Part shown: piece by piece, positions 1-9,275 of the stretch
Layout: each line of letters starts with the position of its first letter
Position numbering within the stretch: the first letter of the stretch is position 1
NCBI GenBank assembly: GCA_009602725.1
Contig: WELB01000338.1
Location: 75,964 to 97,346, forward strand
Direction: 5' to 3'
DNA length: 21,383 bases
DNA from: Spirogloea muscicola
Lineage: Eukaryota; Streptophyta; Zygnematophyceae; Spirogloeales; Spirogloeaceae
The notes under the pieces: model-generated
Database searches by the model: none
What the model was told of the DNA's origin: nothing
The model's input: only the letters and a program-made list of their open reading frames with translations
Translations under genes and position numbers: made by a program

Positions 1-66
<66 letters not shown>
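1..66. repeat. (GA)n followed by (TA)n microsatellite
   Basis: About 38 bases of GA repeat run directly into about 28 bases of TA repeat at the window edge, just upstream of gene A1. The TA tract lies 117 bases or more before the A1 start codon, where other A copies have a TATA-like box, so it may sit in the A1 promoter. The GA tract marks the place where sequence homologous to the other A upstream regions stops. Confidence 0.9.
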
Positions 67-69
<3 letters not shown>

Positions 70-182
70 ATATATATCCCCCTCTCTTCTCCGCTTCGGA
101 AAGAGTCCCGCGGTGCTCGGCCCCTCCGCTCGGGCGCGCCTGGCTCTTACCTCCACACCCGACTGCCCGCTGCTACCTGCAC

Positions 183-1625
183 ATGGCGCCATCCAGTCTG
201 GCTTGCGAAGCTCGGCGGCTGTGCTTCCGTTACCTCGTGCTGCTTGCCGTTTTTGCACCTTTTTGCTGCAGCCATGTCAACGCTGTCAAGGAGGAGCTCG
301 AGTACGCCATTCTCAGCGACGAGACCGGGGAGATGTTCCACCGCAAGGAGCTGCCAGTTGGCATGACGACCAACAGTGACGACTGCATTCTGGTGCATCA
401 CACTGGCTGCACTTCGAGGGCAAGGTGAGTCGACAAACTGCCCCCTTGGGTATAGGGTTCAGGGTTAGGGTTCATGCACTGAGGTGGCCGTCTTTTCTAT
501 GTCGTTCCTCTCTACTCTGTGCATCCCAGAACACAAGCAAATCCGTGCAGATCAGCAGAGGTGAGCGTCTTGTGTAAGCCTTCAGAGATGTGGTCCCTGG
601 AATTGACTGCTTCTTTCTTGTTGCGGCAGATGGCGCTGTGTGACATGTGAGGCAGGAGATCACGTGGCCGCTGATCGCTTCACCAGCTGCCATGTCAAAT
701 TCGAGCCCGTGGAAGGAGCATCCTTAGTCCGTTTGACTTGTCAGGCTCTTAACCACATGACAGAGGGAGTCTCCGCGCTTGTGGATACTGGCTACTACCC
801 CAAGCTTTTTCCAACAGCGCTACGCAAGTGCACCTGGCCTCATGAGCGTGTCCCTCCACTCCGGCCTCATCGCACAAAGCTCTGTAATGATACCCAGGAG
901 CGTTATGAAGGGCTTCAACGCGAGAGACGACTGGCAGGTGGCGGCTCCACGTGCTCAAGTAATGGCTGCCAAGCCAAGCCGTGCAGTGGCGCTCCTGGCG
1001 GTACCGCAGGCAGTTGTGGCTGCCAAGGAGGCTGCACCCCTTCATGTATAGCACTCCTCCACCCATTCATGTCACTACCAGATTCCAAATCGTCATACAT
1101 GAATTTGAAGTGTTGTGTTGTGGTTTCAAAGCATGAGGCCAGCCACGGGAACGTCCTGCACACCACACAATTACTGCATTCGTCCACACAGAAGTACTTA
1201 TTCACGTCTGAAGTGAAATACAATTTTAGCACCAGTTTCGTTGTCAATTCTTGCATATTTACTTCATGGCCTGCGATGTGAGTATGGGATGAAGACTAGC
1301 TCCTGCTTGTTGTTGCCGCTTTCTTGCAGGCGGGTGCGCATGCCAAGACGTAGGGACCAATGGCAACACCGACTGCCAGTGCGTATCAACAGCTTCCAGC
1401 AATGGCATTAAGGCTACGAGCTCTTCATCGCGTTGTTGCAAGGAGAACTGCCATTACATTAAGGCGGAAACGTGCAAAGGTACTACCGCACTTGCTTGTT
1501 GCTGGGAAACTCAAGGAGTGAAGCAGGATTGCTCAAGATGCACTGCTGCAGATGCTGGTAACCCTCCGCCAGGGTTTATGTGCGGTTGCAACAACGTGCT
1601 TTCCGCAAGTACTGGTGTCTGTTGA
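183..1625 (+). CDS. A1: secreted cysteine-rich protein, three exons, intact
   Basis: Exons are 183-424, 630-1045 and 1330-1625, giving 317 residues. Intron 1 (GTGAGT...GCGGCAG) is phase 2 and splits an Arg codon. Intron 2 (GTATAG...TTGCAG) is phase 1 and splits a Cys codon. Both joins keep frame. Residues 1 to about 34 form a signal peptide with core YLVLLAVFAPFCC. The mature part carries EELEYAILSDETGEM, DDCILVHHTGC, then WRCVTC, TSCHVKFEP, GYYPKLFP and RKCTWPHE. The tail is dense in Cys (CGCQGGC, RCCKENC, ACC, MCGC) and ends GVC-stop. The mature protein has about 30 cysteines, which suggests a disulfide-rich extracellular protein. Retaining intron 2 would leave the frame open to 1281, with a different tail. 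I do not recognise the family. The gene structure is inferred from splice consensus and from paralogues B2 and A3. Confidence 0.8.
453..472 (+). repeat. Short telomere-like tract inside A1 intron 1
   Basis: The 20 bases read TAGGGTTCAGGGTTAGGGTT, a degenerate run of TTAGGG/TTCAGGG units. The corresponding introns of A2 and A3 lack it. It is too short to be a true interstitial telomere. It may be chance or a repair filler. Confidence 0.45.
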
Positions 1626-1692
1626 ACCCATTAGCCGCTTGTAAAATGGCTCAAACTTGACCGCACATTGCTGAAGATGATATCTCAATAGC

Positions 1693-2410
1693 ATGGCAAA
1701 GATGACGCCAGTAGCAATGCTCGTGCCGTTGCTAGTGCTTGCATACAGAGTCAGAACGATGTACTGTTGTTTAACAGGATCTTGAATAGCAATGAAAACA
1801 ATAAGGTGTCCTTTCGCTACTACGACCACTGCCTGCAATGCTTTTACGGCACCAACTGGCTCGCTTGCAGGCGGGGATATCACCCTAGGCCCGAGTGATG
1901 CTCTAGTATTGACCGGTAGTTGCTGTACAGACAGCCCCAGTGCGTTCTTCATGGCCAGCGGTGGTTGTACTACAACAACTGACCTGAGCAGTGTACGGCA
2001 TCGACTGGCTCGCTTGCAGGCGGGGGTATCACCCCAAGCCCGAGTGATGCTCTAGCACTGACTGGTAGTTGCTAAAAAGACAGCGCCAGTGCGTTCTTCA
2101 TGGCCAGCGGTGGTTGTACTACAATAACTGACCTGAGCAGTGTACGGCATCGACTGGCTCGCTTGCAGGCGGGGATATCCTAAGCCCGAGTGATGCTCTA
2201 GCACTGACCGATAGTTGCTAAACAGACAGCACCAGTGCGTTCTTCATGGCCAGCGGTGGTTGTACTACAACAACTGACCTGAGCAGTGTTACACCAGGAA
2301 ATAGCTACCCCAACAATAATCAGATGTACACTTGCACTTGGATAGGTCAAGAGGGCTCCTTTCTTATAGTAGATAATGCAGTAGTGGGAACTTGCTGCAA
2401 TAGTGTGTAG
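1693..2410 (+). pseudogene. C1: secreted protein gene broken by frameshifts and a 149-bp triplication
   Basis: An ATG at 1693 begins a signal-like peptide (MAKMTPVAMLVPLLVLAYRV). A one-base loss near 1752 then moves the frame, and the matching copy C2 lacks this loss. Downstream, coding sequence resumes with KVSFRYYDHCLQCFYG, GDITLGPSDALVLTGSCC, SAFFMASGGCTTTTDLSSV and TPGNSYPNNNQMYTCTWIG. It ends VVGTCCNSV-stop at 2408-2410. A further one-base insertion lies near 1852. The middle is tandemly triplicated with a 149-bp period, which is not a multiple of three, and copies 2 and 3 carry TAA after the Cys. The apparent ancestor was a secreted protein of about 140 residues with paired cysteines. 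The family is not recognised. Confidence 0.65.
1856..2290 (+). repeat. 149-bp tandem repeat, about 2.9 copies
   Basis: Units start at 1856, 2005 and 2154, each with CTGGCTCGCTTGCAGGCGGG and each running through GGTGGTTGTACTACAA to CTGAGCAGTGT. The third unit is slightly shorter. The mirrored locus in the right arm has one unit, so the expansion followed the duplication. Because 149 is not divisible by 3, it breaks the C1 reading frame. Confidence 0.9.
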
Positions 2411-2740
2411 AAGCCTGCTCTTTATGGTCTTATGGCCCTGCACTTACAGCACGTATTATCCATGTAGAAATATAGTTATGCGCTGGAGCAGCATCATTAT
2501 CTATACACACCAACATGGCTGGACTGCCCCTTTTGGAGGCTTCATTGTTGCGGTCTCCAGATTGATTGCTGCTATTACAGGCTCACAAGGAGCAAAGATT
2601 GTAAAAGTGATGTCCATAAATAATAGGGAGACAATCAGAACACCTCAATCAGACGGACGGAGACAAGGCTTTTTCACTCACTCATACTACCCTGATAATA
2701 AGCATAGCTTATAAATGGGGGCATCATATCCTTCTCTATA
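2411..2740 (+). other. Conserved open segment downstream of C1, possible exon
   Basis: The frame from 2403 to 2714 is open and includes STYYPCRNIVMRWSS and GWTAPFGGFIVAVSR, then IAAITGSQGAKIV. The right arm (19200-19457, -) keeps the same frame open with substitutions rather than frameshifts (STYYPNRNIVMRWSS, GWTAPFGGSIVAISR). This hints at a coding exon, perhaps of an alternative C product or a neighbouring gene. No splice junctions or start could be fixed, so the call is weak. Confidence 0.3.
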
Positions 2741-2862
2741 GACCTATCTAGTGTGATAAACTTTGTAAATTGTGTGGCTTGGACAACAGTAAGGTACCCT
2801 CTACTTGCAATTCAGGGGCCACCTTAGCATCGTATCAAACGTACCCAAGCAGACGCTCCATG

Positions 2863-3557
2863 TGTAACGATTTTACATGGCTGGAATGTCAATGCAGCTG
2901 TAACGTATTGACAGATGCCTGGAGATTAGACACCTCATCCGGCTGATCAATAAATTGACTGTCAGTGCCGCAGGAAAGGCTTGACAGATGCCTGGAGACG
3001 GACAATTTCACCAGGCTGGGCAGCGTGGCTTTGATATAGAGCTGAGAGCGGCGCAACCCGGAGTCGTGACACGCGAGACAGCATGGTGCTGGCGCTGGAA
3101 CGGCGACGGGAGGTGGCAGAGCTGTAGACTGCCTTGACGGCGTCGTTAGCCGTTAGTGCTGACGGGAACGATAGACGGCTGACGATAGCCTGGGGTAGTG
3201 ACCGTCAGCTGTAGTGACGGGGGACCGTCAGTATGGCGGTGGTTGCCGATGGATGGGTAGGTTGTCGGTGGTAGCCCGTTGAAAGCCGTCGACAGGACGT
3301 GGACGGGTCGTCAACGAGAGACTGGGTGCCAAATGTCCCATCCGGGCCCGTATGGTCGGGATCGCCGTCCGTCGGGCTATAAAGGGGGCACCCGAGATGG
3401 GAGAGGGGGTGAGTTCTTCACCCAACCTCGGACCCCTGGACCCTTGCCCCTGCAGTAACCGTTGCTCAGTTTTACCGTTGCGGCCCCATCCCAATGCCTC
3501 CCGCTTCTCCTTGCGCTGCCGGCAGCCCGGGCTTGGCGATCCACAGCATTCGTTACA
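2863..3557. mobile_element. Solo LTR (695 bp), probably Ty3/gypsy type
   Basis: The insertion starts TGTAACGA and ends TCGTTACA, with TG...CA termini and an 8-bp inverted terminal match. It is flanked by the 5-bp duplication CCATG (2858-2862 and 3558-3562). The right arm has the uninterrupted site with one CCATG copy (19032-19036, reverse strand), so the boundaries are firm. A TATAAA box at 3378-3383 is a plausible LTR promoter. An 18-bp direct repeat TTGACAGATGCCTGGAGA occurs at 2908 and 2981. No internal gag or pol sequence remains, which is the usual result of LTR-LTR recombination. The Ty3/gypsy assignment is inferred from the TGTAAC...GTTACA ends and the 5-bp duplication. Confidence 0.88.
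3378..3383 (+). promoter_or_regulatory. TATA box of the solo LTR
   Basis: TATAAA is followed by GGGGGC inside the solo LTR, about 180 bases before its 3' end. If active, it would drive transcription rightward toward D1. Confidence 0.5.
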
Positions 3558-3615
3558 CCATGACTGGTAAATTGACAGATATGTGATGCTTGTGCTATTG
3601 CAGATAACAGAGGTG

Positions 3616-4414
3616 ATGATGTTGTTTCCGACGCTCCTCTCTTTGATGAGCATTCGTGTTGTCGTTGCAGCTAAAGCAAGCTGTGCAATTATAGACAGTG
3701 TCAAGGGCGAATTATTTCCATGGGAAAACAACGAGGAGTGCTGGATAGAATCACTGGCAGAACGAGGCGGAGATAGATTATGGCATAATCTGTAGGTGCA
3801 ATGGTATCAACCATGGAAAGAAGCCCAGTTGGTACCAAGAAGTGCATATTCGTGTTTGGCATGACAAATGGTGACATCTCTTATGCACAATCTGAGCTGG
3901 TTGATCTGAAGACTAACGTGCAGCCCGTCCTTATTAGGCATGGTAACATACCATCGACTACTTTGTGACCGAAAGGTCTTGCACTATACCTGAAAATATG
4001 TCACATTCAAAGTCTATCATCTAGTGGAAGATGTGATTGCCATAGCCCGATATCGAGCTCAAGAGATGGGAGGATACTTGAAGGAGGGCTACTACCAGCA
4101 TGCTGTGCTGGAGTTGCAATCGCGAGTGCACAGACATGGGCCCAAGAACAGATAACCCTTGCCTTTATGAGATACCATCAAAGTGCACAGGGACATGGAA
4201 AGGCCCCCCCTGCAGCCTAATCTATTTTGACTGCGACTGTGTGAATCATGTTTACCATCCTGTGCTCGCACTTGCAGCCTTGTTTAGCTATGCATGTGCA
4301 ACAGTATCTCATCGCGGAAGCGCCAATGACCAAGTGTGTGCATCAAAGAGCACCATACTAGGTGCAGATTCTGTGATGACCAGACACTTGGGCCGGCGCG
4401 GTCAGCATGCATGA
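3616..4414 (+). pseudogene. D1: degraded secreted Cys-rich gene fused to E1 signal peptide
   Basis: The 5' part encodes a signal-like peptide MMLFPTLLSLMSIRVVVAAK, then KASCAIIDSVKGELF and ENNEECW. A middle stretch (KKCIFVFGMTNGDISYA) follows in another frame. The tail exon probably begins at 4025 after CTAG with GRCDCHSP. A one-base loss near 4110 shifts it relative to D2, after which ECTDMGPRTDNPC, CTGTWKGPPC and DCDCV follow. At 4261-4268 (TGTGCTCG) the sequence jumps into the E signal peptide (ALAALFSYACATVSH), because 95 bases present in the right arm are deleted. The fused frame ends at 4414 after an E frameshift. Confidence 0.6.
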
Positions 4415-4914
4415 ATACCGGATCAGTGAGGCCCACAAGAGAGAGAGGCACAGCCATGCTGCTGCCTGCTGCCTCGGCAGCACGTCGTTGCGGATCTCTA
4501 CCGGCTCTTCTGTGAGTAGTCTGTGGCTACTCCCCTTGGCCAACATTTGTGGCTCTTGAGAGAGGCGAGACGCCGCCTGGCGGCGGCACCTCAGGGCAAC
4601 TTACTCCGCTGCGTTATTTACGTGGTGCTTCACTGTGTTGGAGGTTTGCTTCTAAATGCCCAGTGACCAAACCGAACAAGGACGTTCTCTCCAAACGCTA
4701 GCTGTCACTAATGTACCAGCATGAGGTCGTCACACACGTCAATCACAAATGTCACTAACCAGATAAGGCCAGGGCGGCATGCAGGTCATGTAGTACCACA
4801 GCAAGGACAGGGTACTCTGATGCCAGTGGAGACCACATCTGCAGCAAGTACCTCTGCGTGAATCGGCATTCAAAGGACAATGTCGTTACAAGCACGCAGG
4901 GTAAGGAAACATGA
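4269..4914 (+). pseudogene. E1: broken copy of E2
   Basis: The start codon and first signal-peptide residues are deleted. The remainder of exon 1 runs to the donor at 4511/4512 (CTTCT|GTGAGT). A one-base loss near 4370 (GATTCTGTG against GATACTTGTG in E2) shifts the frame. Exon 2 at 4773-4914 stays open and nearly identical to E2, with AACRSC, DHICSKYLC and a stop at 4912-4914. E1 cannot make the intact protein. The mirrored copy E2 is intact. Confidence 0.65.
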
Positions 4915-5280
4915 GGCTTAAGATATCCAGAATCCATCCGGCTTTGTAAGTCAATTTTTCATTGTGCAGTGCGGTGTTTTAGAATCTGCCTACATGTTGA
5001 CATTGTGGTACTTCAATTCTCCTTGCAAGTACATTGCAAAAACATGTCAAGTGGGCATATACATACTTCTATATCGTACAGCCGACTTGGCACTCCAGTG
5101 GTAGTCAGGGCTGAAAGCAGGGCATGTTGCACAGGCAGAAGGATTCCACTCAGCCTTCAAAAGCATCAGGCTTGAGGGGCTGGAAGTTGGTCCAGCGACT
5201 GCATTCAGCAATGTAGTCAACAAAGCCACGCCATGACAGACAGTCCGCTAGGTTGTGTATCTGATTAGCCAACTCTTGAT
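4915..5280. other. Intergenic segment conserved between arms
   Basis: This stretch lies between the E1 stop and the B1 terminal exon and matches 17212-17584 in inverted orientation. The E-direction frame includes ALQ, then a shared TAG, then SGLKAGHVAQAEGFHSAF in both arms. The opposite strand has a 60-codon frame starting at a GTG. Neither reading has supported starts or splice sites, so I see no gene here. Confidence 0.5.
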
Positions 5281-6555
5281 CTATTCTCCGCAACTACAAG
5301 TTACTGTACCACTTGGGGATTTCGTGGCCGTACAATCCCGGAATTGGCAGTCTCGTCCATTTGCGCATCTGCCCATGCAGTCTCCCTGCGAATTAGGAGT
5401 CACGTCCTTGCAAAGGTGGATTTACGCCTGGTAACCTCCTAATGTGGCAATTACAATCACTATTGGGATCTGCCATTCGACAATCGCAGCCGACATTCAT
5501 ATTTTTGCCTGTTCACAACAATGTTGCAGAGAGGTATGAGTGGGTAGTCTTATATGAGATAAATCATAGCATCAACCGGGTGCTGGAAGTCACCACATCC
5601 TGCACGCCTCCATCAAGCTTCAGAGCAAGTTGACGTCCTGTCAACATCTACGCAGATGTACACCGAGCTGCAAGTCAAGTATATAAACACTTTCATCGCA
5701 AATCTAAGAAGGATAGCTTGCAGCCTTCACCTGTACTGCAGCATGCACCCAGGCAACCACAGCCAGTGCCTGCTGTACCGCCTTGGCCCTCACATGGCTT
5801 ATTCCGGCATTTATTAGACGGATCTGAAGAACATGGATTTCCTACATCATCCAAAATTCTGGTCCGGCGGAGCCCCTCATAGAGCTCCTGGGTCTCATTG
5901 CACTTTGTCACACGATCGGGGCGCATGGGTGGACATTCTCATGTGGCCAAGTGCACTTGCGGAGAGACACAGGGAAGCGCTTGGGGTAGCATCCCGTGTC
6001 AACCAATGTGGAGAGGCCTTCTGTCAGATGCTGGACAGCTTTGCAAGTAAGACGTACCGAGGAAGCTCCTTCTAGAGGCTCAAAGGTCACATGGCAGCTC
6101 GTGTGGGGTTCTGCATGTATATGGTCACCACTGTCGCATGTCACGCACTTCCACCTGACATCACTCAAGCCAGCAAACGAGGAAAACGTCACAAAGCTGG
6201 ACCTGGTCATATTGTTGTAAGCCGACAGCTGGGGCATGCGCAGATGTAGATGCCTTGTTGACCAGCTTCGCTCAGACCAAAGACCAGCCGGTCAAAAATC
6301 AAGTACATGCCTATTTCTGGGCAGCACTGTGCGAACGAGCTACAGATTGTGGTGTGTAAGATCAAGCGCCTCGCAAGTACGTTTGCCTAATGAGCTGGAA
6401 TGCAGCTCTGACGCCTTACCTGGCTTCGGAGGTGCAGCCAGTGTGGTGAACCAAGATGCAATCCTGTGAATCTGTTGTCGTGCCACTAGGCATTATCTTG
6501 GCCTGGTGCATCTCGCCGGTCTCCTCATTGAGGATGGCGTACTCCAGCTCTTCCT
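5281..6555 (-). pseudogene. B1: broken copy of B2, signal peptide lost
   Basis: Exon 1 remnant 6420-6555 starts at KEELEYAILNEETGEM. The signal-peptide codons are replaced by sequence found upstream of A genes, giving an unrelated in-frame upstream extension. Exon 2 (5731-6154) is 424 nt, one base shorter than in B2; the loss near the WPHENV codons shifts the frame. Exon 3 (5281-5508) is 7 bases longer than in B2: a 6-base in-frame change (DPNSDCNC against DGKCDC) and a one-base frameshift near NPPLQGR. Splice sites are conserved. B1 is therefore a pseudogene of the secreted Cys-rich type, lying tail-to-tail with E1. Confidence 0.75.
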
Positions 6556-7086
6556 TGCCAGCCCGAAAAGCAGTGACAAAGTTCGAAGGGGCCAGATTAC
6601 GAGGGGCCTGAAGCGCTTTTGCTGAACGGGTGTAGGATGGGCACAAAAGAAGCCTGCTGCTGATGTTAAAATAGCGGCTGTGAAAGCCAGCCAGGTTCAT
6701 GCACACCTTTTTTTGTGGCCATATAGCAGAAAATGCGCGGGCGTAGCGACGCCTTCCACTCCCACTCCCAAGTCCCCTCGCTCTCTGCCGCCCCTCTCCC
6801 CTATTTCCTTTACCCCACTAGACTGCTGTTTGCCTGGACATTTTATTGGCTTGATTTGGCCACCCTTAAGCCATGCGCACCGCATGCCTTTTTCTCTCCT
6901 TCTGCACTTTTGAAGCTCGTCCCTCCCCCTCTGAGTCAATCTACCTCTTTTACAAAAAAAATTAGCTCTTGAGGTTTGACAGCAGTGTCTGTAAGAGGCC
7001 ATATAAGAGTCCCGAGGTGCACAGCCCTCAGTTCAGACGCGCCTGGCTCTTGCCTCACCTCTGCTCGCCCATCTGGCTACCTGCAG
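6556..7086 (+). promoter_or_regulatory. A2 upstream region with conserved blocks and TATA-like box
   Basis: The same upstream sequence is present in inverted form before A3 (12086-12618). A shorter version is present before A4 (about 9710-10023). It contains GGCTGTGAAAGCCAGCC near 6677, then CATATAGCAGAAAATGCGCG with GGGCGTAGCGACGCC (6718-6753). A TATAAGAG box lies at 7002-7009, followed by a leader block AGTCCCGAGGTGC and GACGCGCCTGGCTCTT shared by A1-A4. The TATA box is 78 bases from the A2 ATG, leaving a short 5' leader. Confidence 0.6.
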
Positions 7087-7922
7087 ATGGCGACATCCAG
7101 TCTGGCTTGCGAAGCTCGGCTACTGCGCTTCCGCTACCTCGTGCTGCTTGCCGCTGTTGGACTTTCATGCTGCAGCCATGTAGACGCTGCCAAGGAGGAG
7201 CTCGAGTACGCCATTCTCAGCGGCGAGACTGGGGAGATGTTCCATGCCAAGGAGCTGCCAATTGGCATGAAGACCAACAGCGACGACTGCATTCTGGTGC
7301 ATCACACAGGCTGCACTTCGAGGGCAAGGTGACTAGACGGACTGCTTCCTTGCTACTGCTGTCATGCCTTGCGGTGGCAGTCTCTTCTATGCCCTTCCCT
7401 CTGCTCAGTGCATCCTAGAATAAGTGGCAAATCTGTGCAGATCAGCAGAGTGGGTATAAGTCTTCAGAAATGTAGTCCCTGGCGTTTATTATTTCTGTCT
7501 TTGCGGCAGATGGCGCTGTGTGACATGTGAGGCAGGGGATCACGTGGCGGCTGATCGTTTCACCAGCTGCCATGTCAAGTTCGAGCCTGTGGAAGAAGCA
7601 TCCTTAGTCCGTCTGACTTGTCAGGCTCTTAACCACATGACAGAGGGAGTGTCCACGCTTGTGGAGACTGGCTACTACCCCAAGCTCTTTCCAACAGCGC
7701 TACGCAAGTGCACCTGGCCTCATGAGCGCGTCCCTGCACTCCGGCCTCATCGCACAAAGCTCTGTAATGATATCCAGGAGCGTTATGAAGGGCTTCAACG
7801 CTAGAGGCGACTGGCAGGTGACGACACGTGCTCAAATAATGGCTGCCAAGCCAAGCCCTGCAGCGGCACTCCTGGCGGTACCGCAGTCGGTTGTGGCTGT
7901 GAAGGAGACTGCACCCCTTCGT
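7087..7922 (+). pseudogene. A2: A-family copy with premature TAG and no tail exon
   Basis: Exon 1 (7087-7328) is intact, with ATG, signal core YLVLLAAVGLSCC, EELEYAILSGETGEM and DDCILVHHTGC. The GTGACT donor and GCGGCAG acceptor keep phase 2 into exon 2 (7510-7922). Exon 2 carries WRCVTC, TSCHVKFEP, GYYPKLFP and RKCTWPHE. At 7802-7804 a TAG replaces the GAG of A1, just after YEGLQR. Beyond it the frame stays open to a normal phase-1 donor (T|GTAAGA). Intron 2 is interrupted at about 8063 by LINE sequence and no third exon is seen. If expressed, it would make a secreted protein of about 175 residues without the Cys-rich tail. Calling it a pseudogene rather than a short isoform is inference. 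Confidence 0.7.
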
Positions 7923-8062
7923 GTAAGATACTCATCCACCCATTTGTGTCATTACCAGATTCGAAGTAGTCATACTTGATTCTGAGGTTTTGTGTTGATC
8001 TCAAAGCATGAGGCCAGCCATGGAAACGTCCTGCACGTTACACAAGTACTGCAATCGTCACG

Positions 8063-9275
8063 CACACAATGTCAAGTGTGCGGCGATGATGACGTCCCTG
8101 GGCGTCCGTGGTGATAGGCATGATATCGTTGACTTCCACGACCGCACGGTAGCCGGCGTCGCGCATCAAGCCCGCCAGGGCATCGCGGAGGAGGTTGTGG
8201 ATGCCCACCACTTCTGGTCCAGTGGTGCATCTCAGCATGTGAGCGGCGAGCTCAGCACCCTCGGCACGGAAGCCGCGCTCACACTGGCGCACCCCAATCA
8301 GGCAGTTAGGGTGGAGGCCAAGGAAGAGTTGAAGCGACGTCCGAAAGGCCTCGGAGCTGATGCTGAAGGCGTTGGAGACGGCGTGTGAGGTGATCCAGTC
8401 GGTGGAACCAGGTGTGGCTAGAGAAGTAAGTCTTGCCAGGCTCCTTGGATTGTTCTGAATCTCTGGCAGCCTCCTCAACCTTCTGCGGCGCTCGTCTTCC
8501 ACTCTAACCAGTCTGGATTGTGCCCCTCTATCAGAAACTTGGGCGAGGGCGGAGATTGGAGTGAGGAGGGGTTGGAGAGAGGGGAAAGAGCCGATGGCTG
8601 AGTCGCGGATGCTCCTCAGATCCGCTTGGAAGGGGAGGGAGCCTTCCTCCATATTGCGTACAGGTCATGGAGGCAAGGGAAGCGCATTGGGAGCAAAGAG
8701 GCGATCTGGTGCCAGCAGCCCAGGAAGGCTGCTTGCGCCGTTTGCTCCAACGACCGGCAGCCAAGGCCGCCCATGCGAGTGGGGAGGGAGGCCTGGAGGG
8801 AAGCTGAAGCTGAGGGGAAAGATGAAGAATGTAGTAAAGTTGCCAGGGACTGCAGAAGGGAGTCATCATATTCCTTGTAGAGCTCCATCACCATGCCCAA
8901 TGGGCGACTGTTCGTTGCAGATAGCAAGCCCGTTGCCCGATGCGGCGGGTGAGGGTGGCCAACGCCAGCTGTGTGTTCCCAAGAAGGGGAAGGAAAGGGA
9001 GGGGGGCGAGGTGTTTATGAAGGCGTTCCCGCAAGTCCACCGCCACTTGAGCTGGTGTACCGAAGGGACCTTGAGGACGGCCAGCCCATTGGCAGGGGTC
9101 TGACAGCCGTGGGGGAGCTGCAGGTTGGCGGGGAGACCGCGTGGGGACCATGCCACGTTCTTGGACGGGCAGACCCGCAGGCTCATCAGGTCCAACTCGC
9201 GAACGAGCATGGGGTAAGCCGCCATGACATCAGCTGGAGGTCCAATGATGTGTGTATCATCTGCGTAGGAGAATA
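8063..9275 (-). mobile_element. Truncated LINE reverse-transcriptase fragment
   Basis: On the minus strand the fragment starts abruptly at the reverse transcriptase active-site motif YADD (9256-9267), followed by THIIGPPADVM and ELDLMSLRVCPSKN. Other frames continue with LPLLGNTQLALATLTRRIGQ, SLPTRMGGLGCRSLEQ, AFSISSEAFRTSLQLFLG, HMLRCTTGPEVVGIHN and RDALAGLMRDAGYRAVVE. At least two frameshifts separate these blocks. The fragment ends inside coding sequence near 8063, so both the 5' and 3' ends are missing. It is a dead non-LTR retrotransposon remnant lying in A2 intron 2. Confidence 0.85.

Larger units (their letters stand above)
1..6555 (+). repeat. Left arm of large inverted duplication
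   Basis: Gene order A1, C1, D1, E1 (+) and B1 (-) is mirrored by B2 (+), E2, D2, C2, A5 (-) at about 15940-20960. Exons, introns and intergenic DNA all match. The inner boundary is sharp: after the KEELEY codons of B exon 1 (position 6555) the left arm switches to sequence found upstream of the A genes. The outer boundary is near the A exon 1/intron 1 region. Identity looks high by eye but was not calculated. Differences include a solo LTR, a triplicated unit and several indels on this arm. Confidence 0.9.
6556..8062 (+). repeat. Left arm of inner inverted repeat (A2 side)
   Basis: Upstream region, exon 1, intron 1, exon 2 and the first part of intron 2 of A2 are matched in inverted orientation by A3 (about 11070-12618). 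Similarity starts at CCAGCCCGAAAAGCAGTG (6557) and ends where LINE sequence begins (about 8063). The loop is about 3 kb. Confidence 0.8.

Noticed and set aside
453-472. Interstitial telomere as evidence of a chromosome fusion
   Set aside because: Only 20 degenerate bases inside an intron, too short to support a fusion.
749-1066. Antisense frames across A exon 2 (also 11103-11534 and 20516-20842)
   Set aside because: They are shadows of the conserved sense exon and appear wherever that exon is copied.
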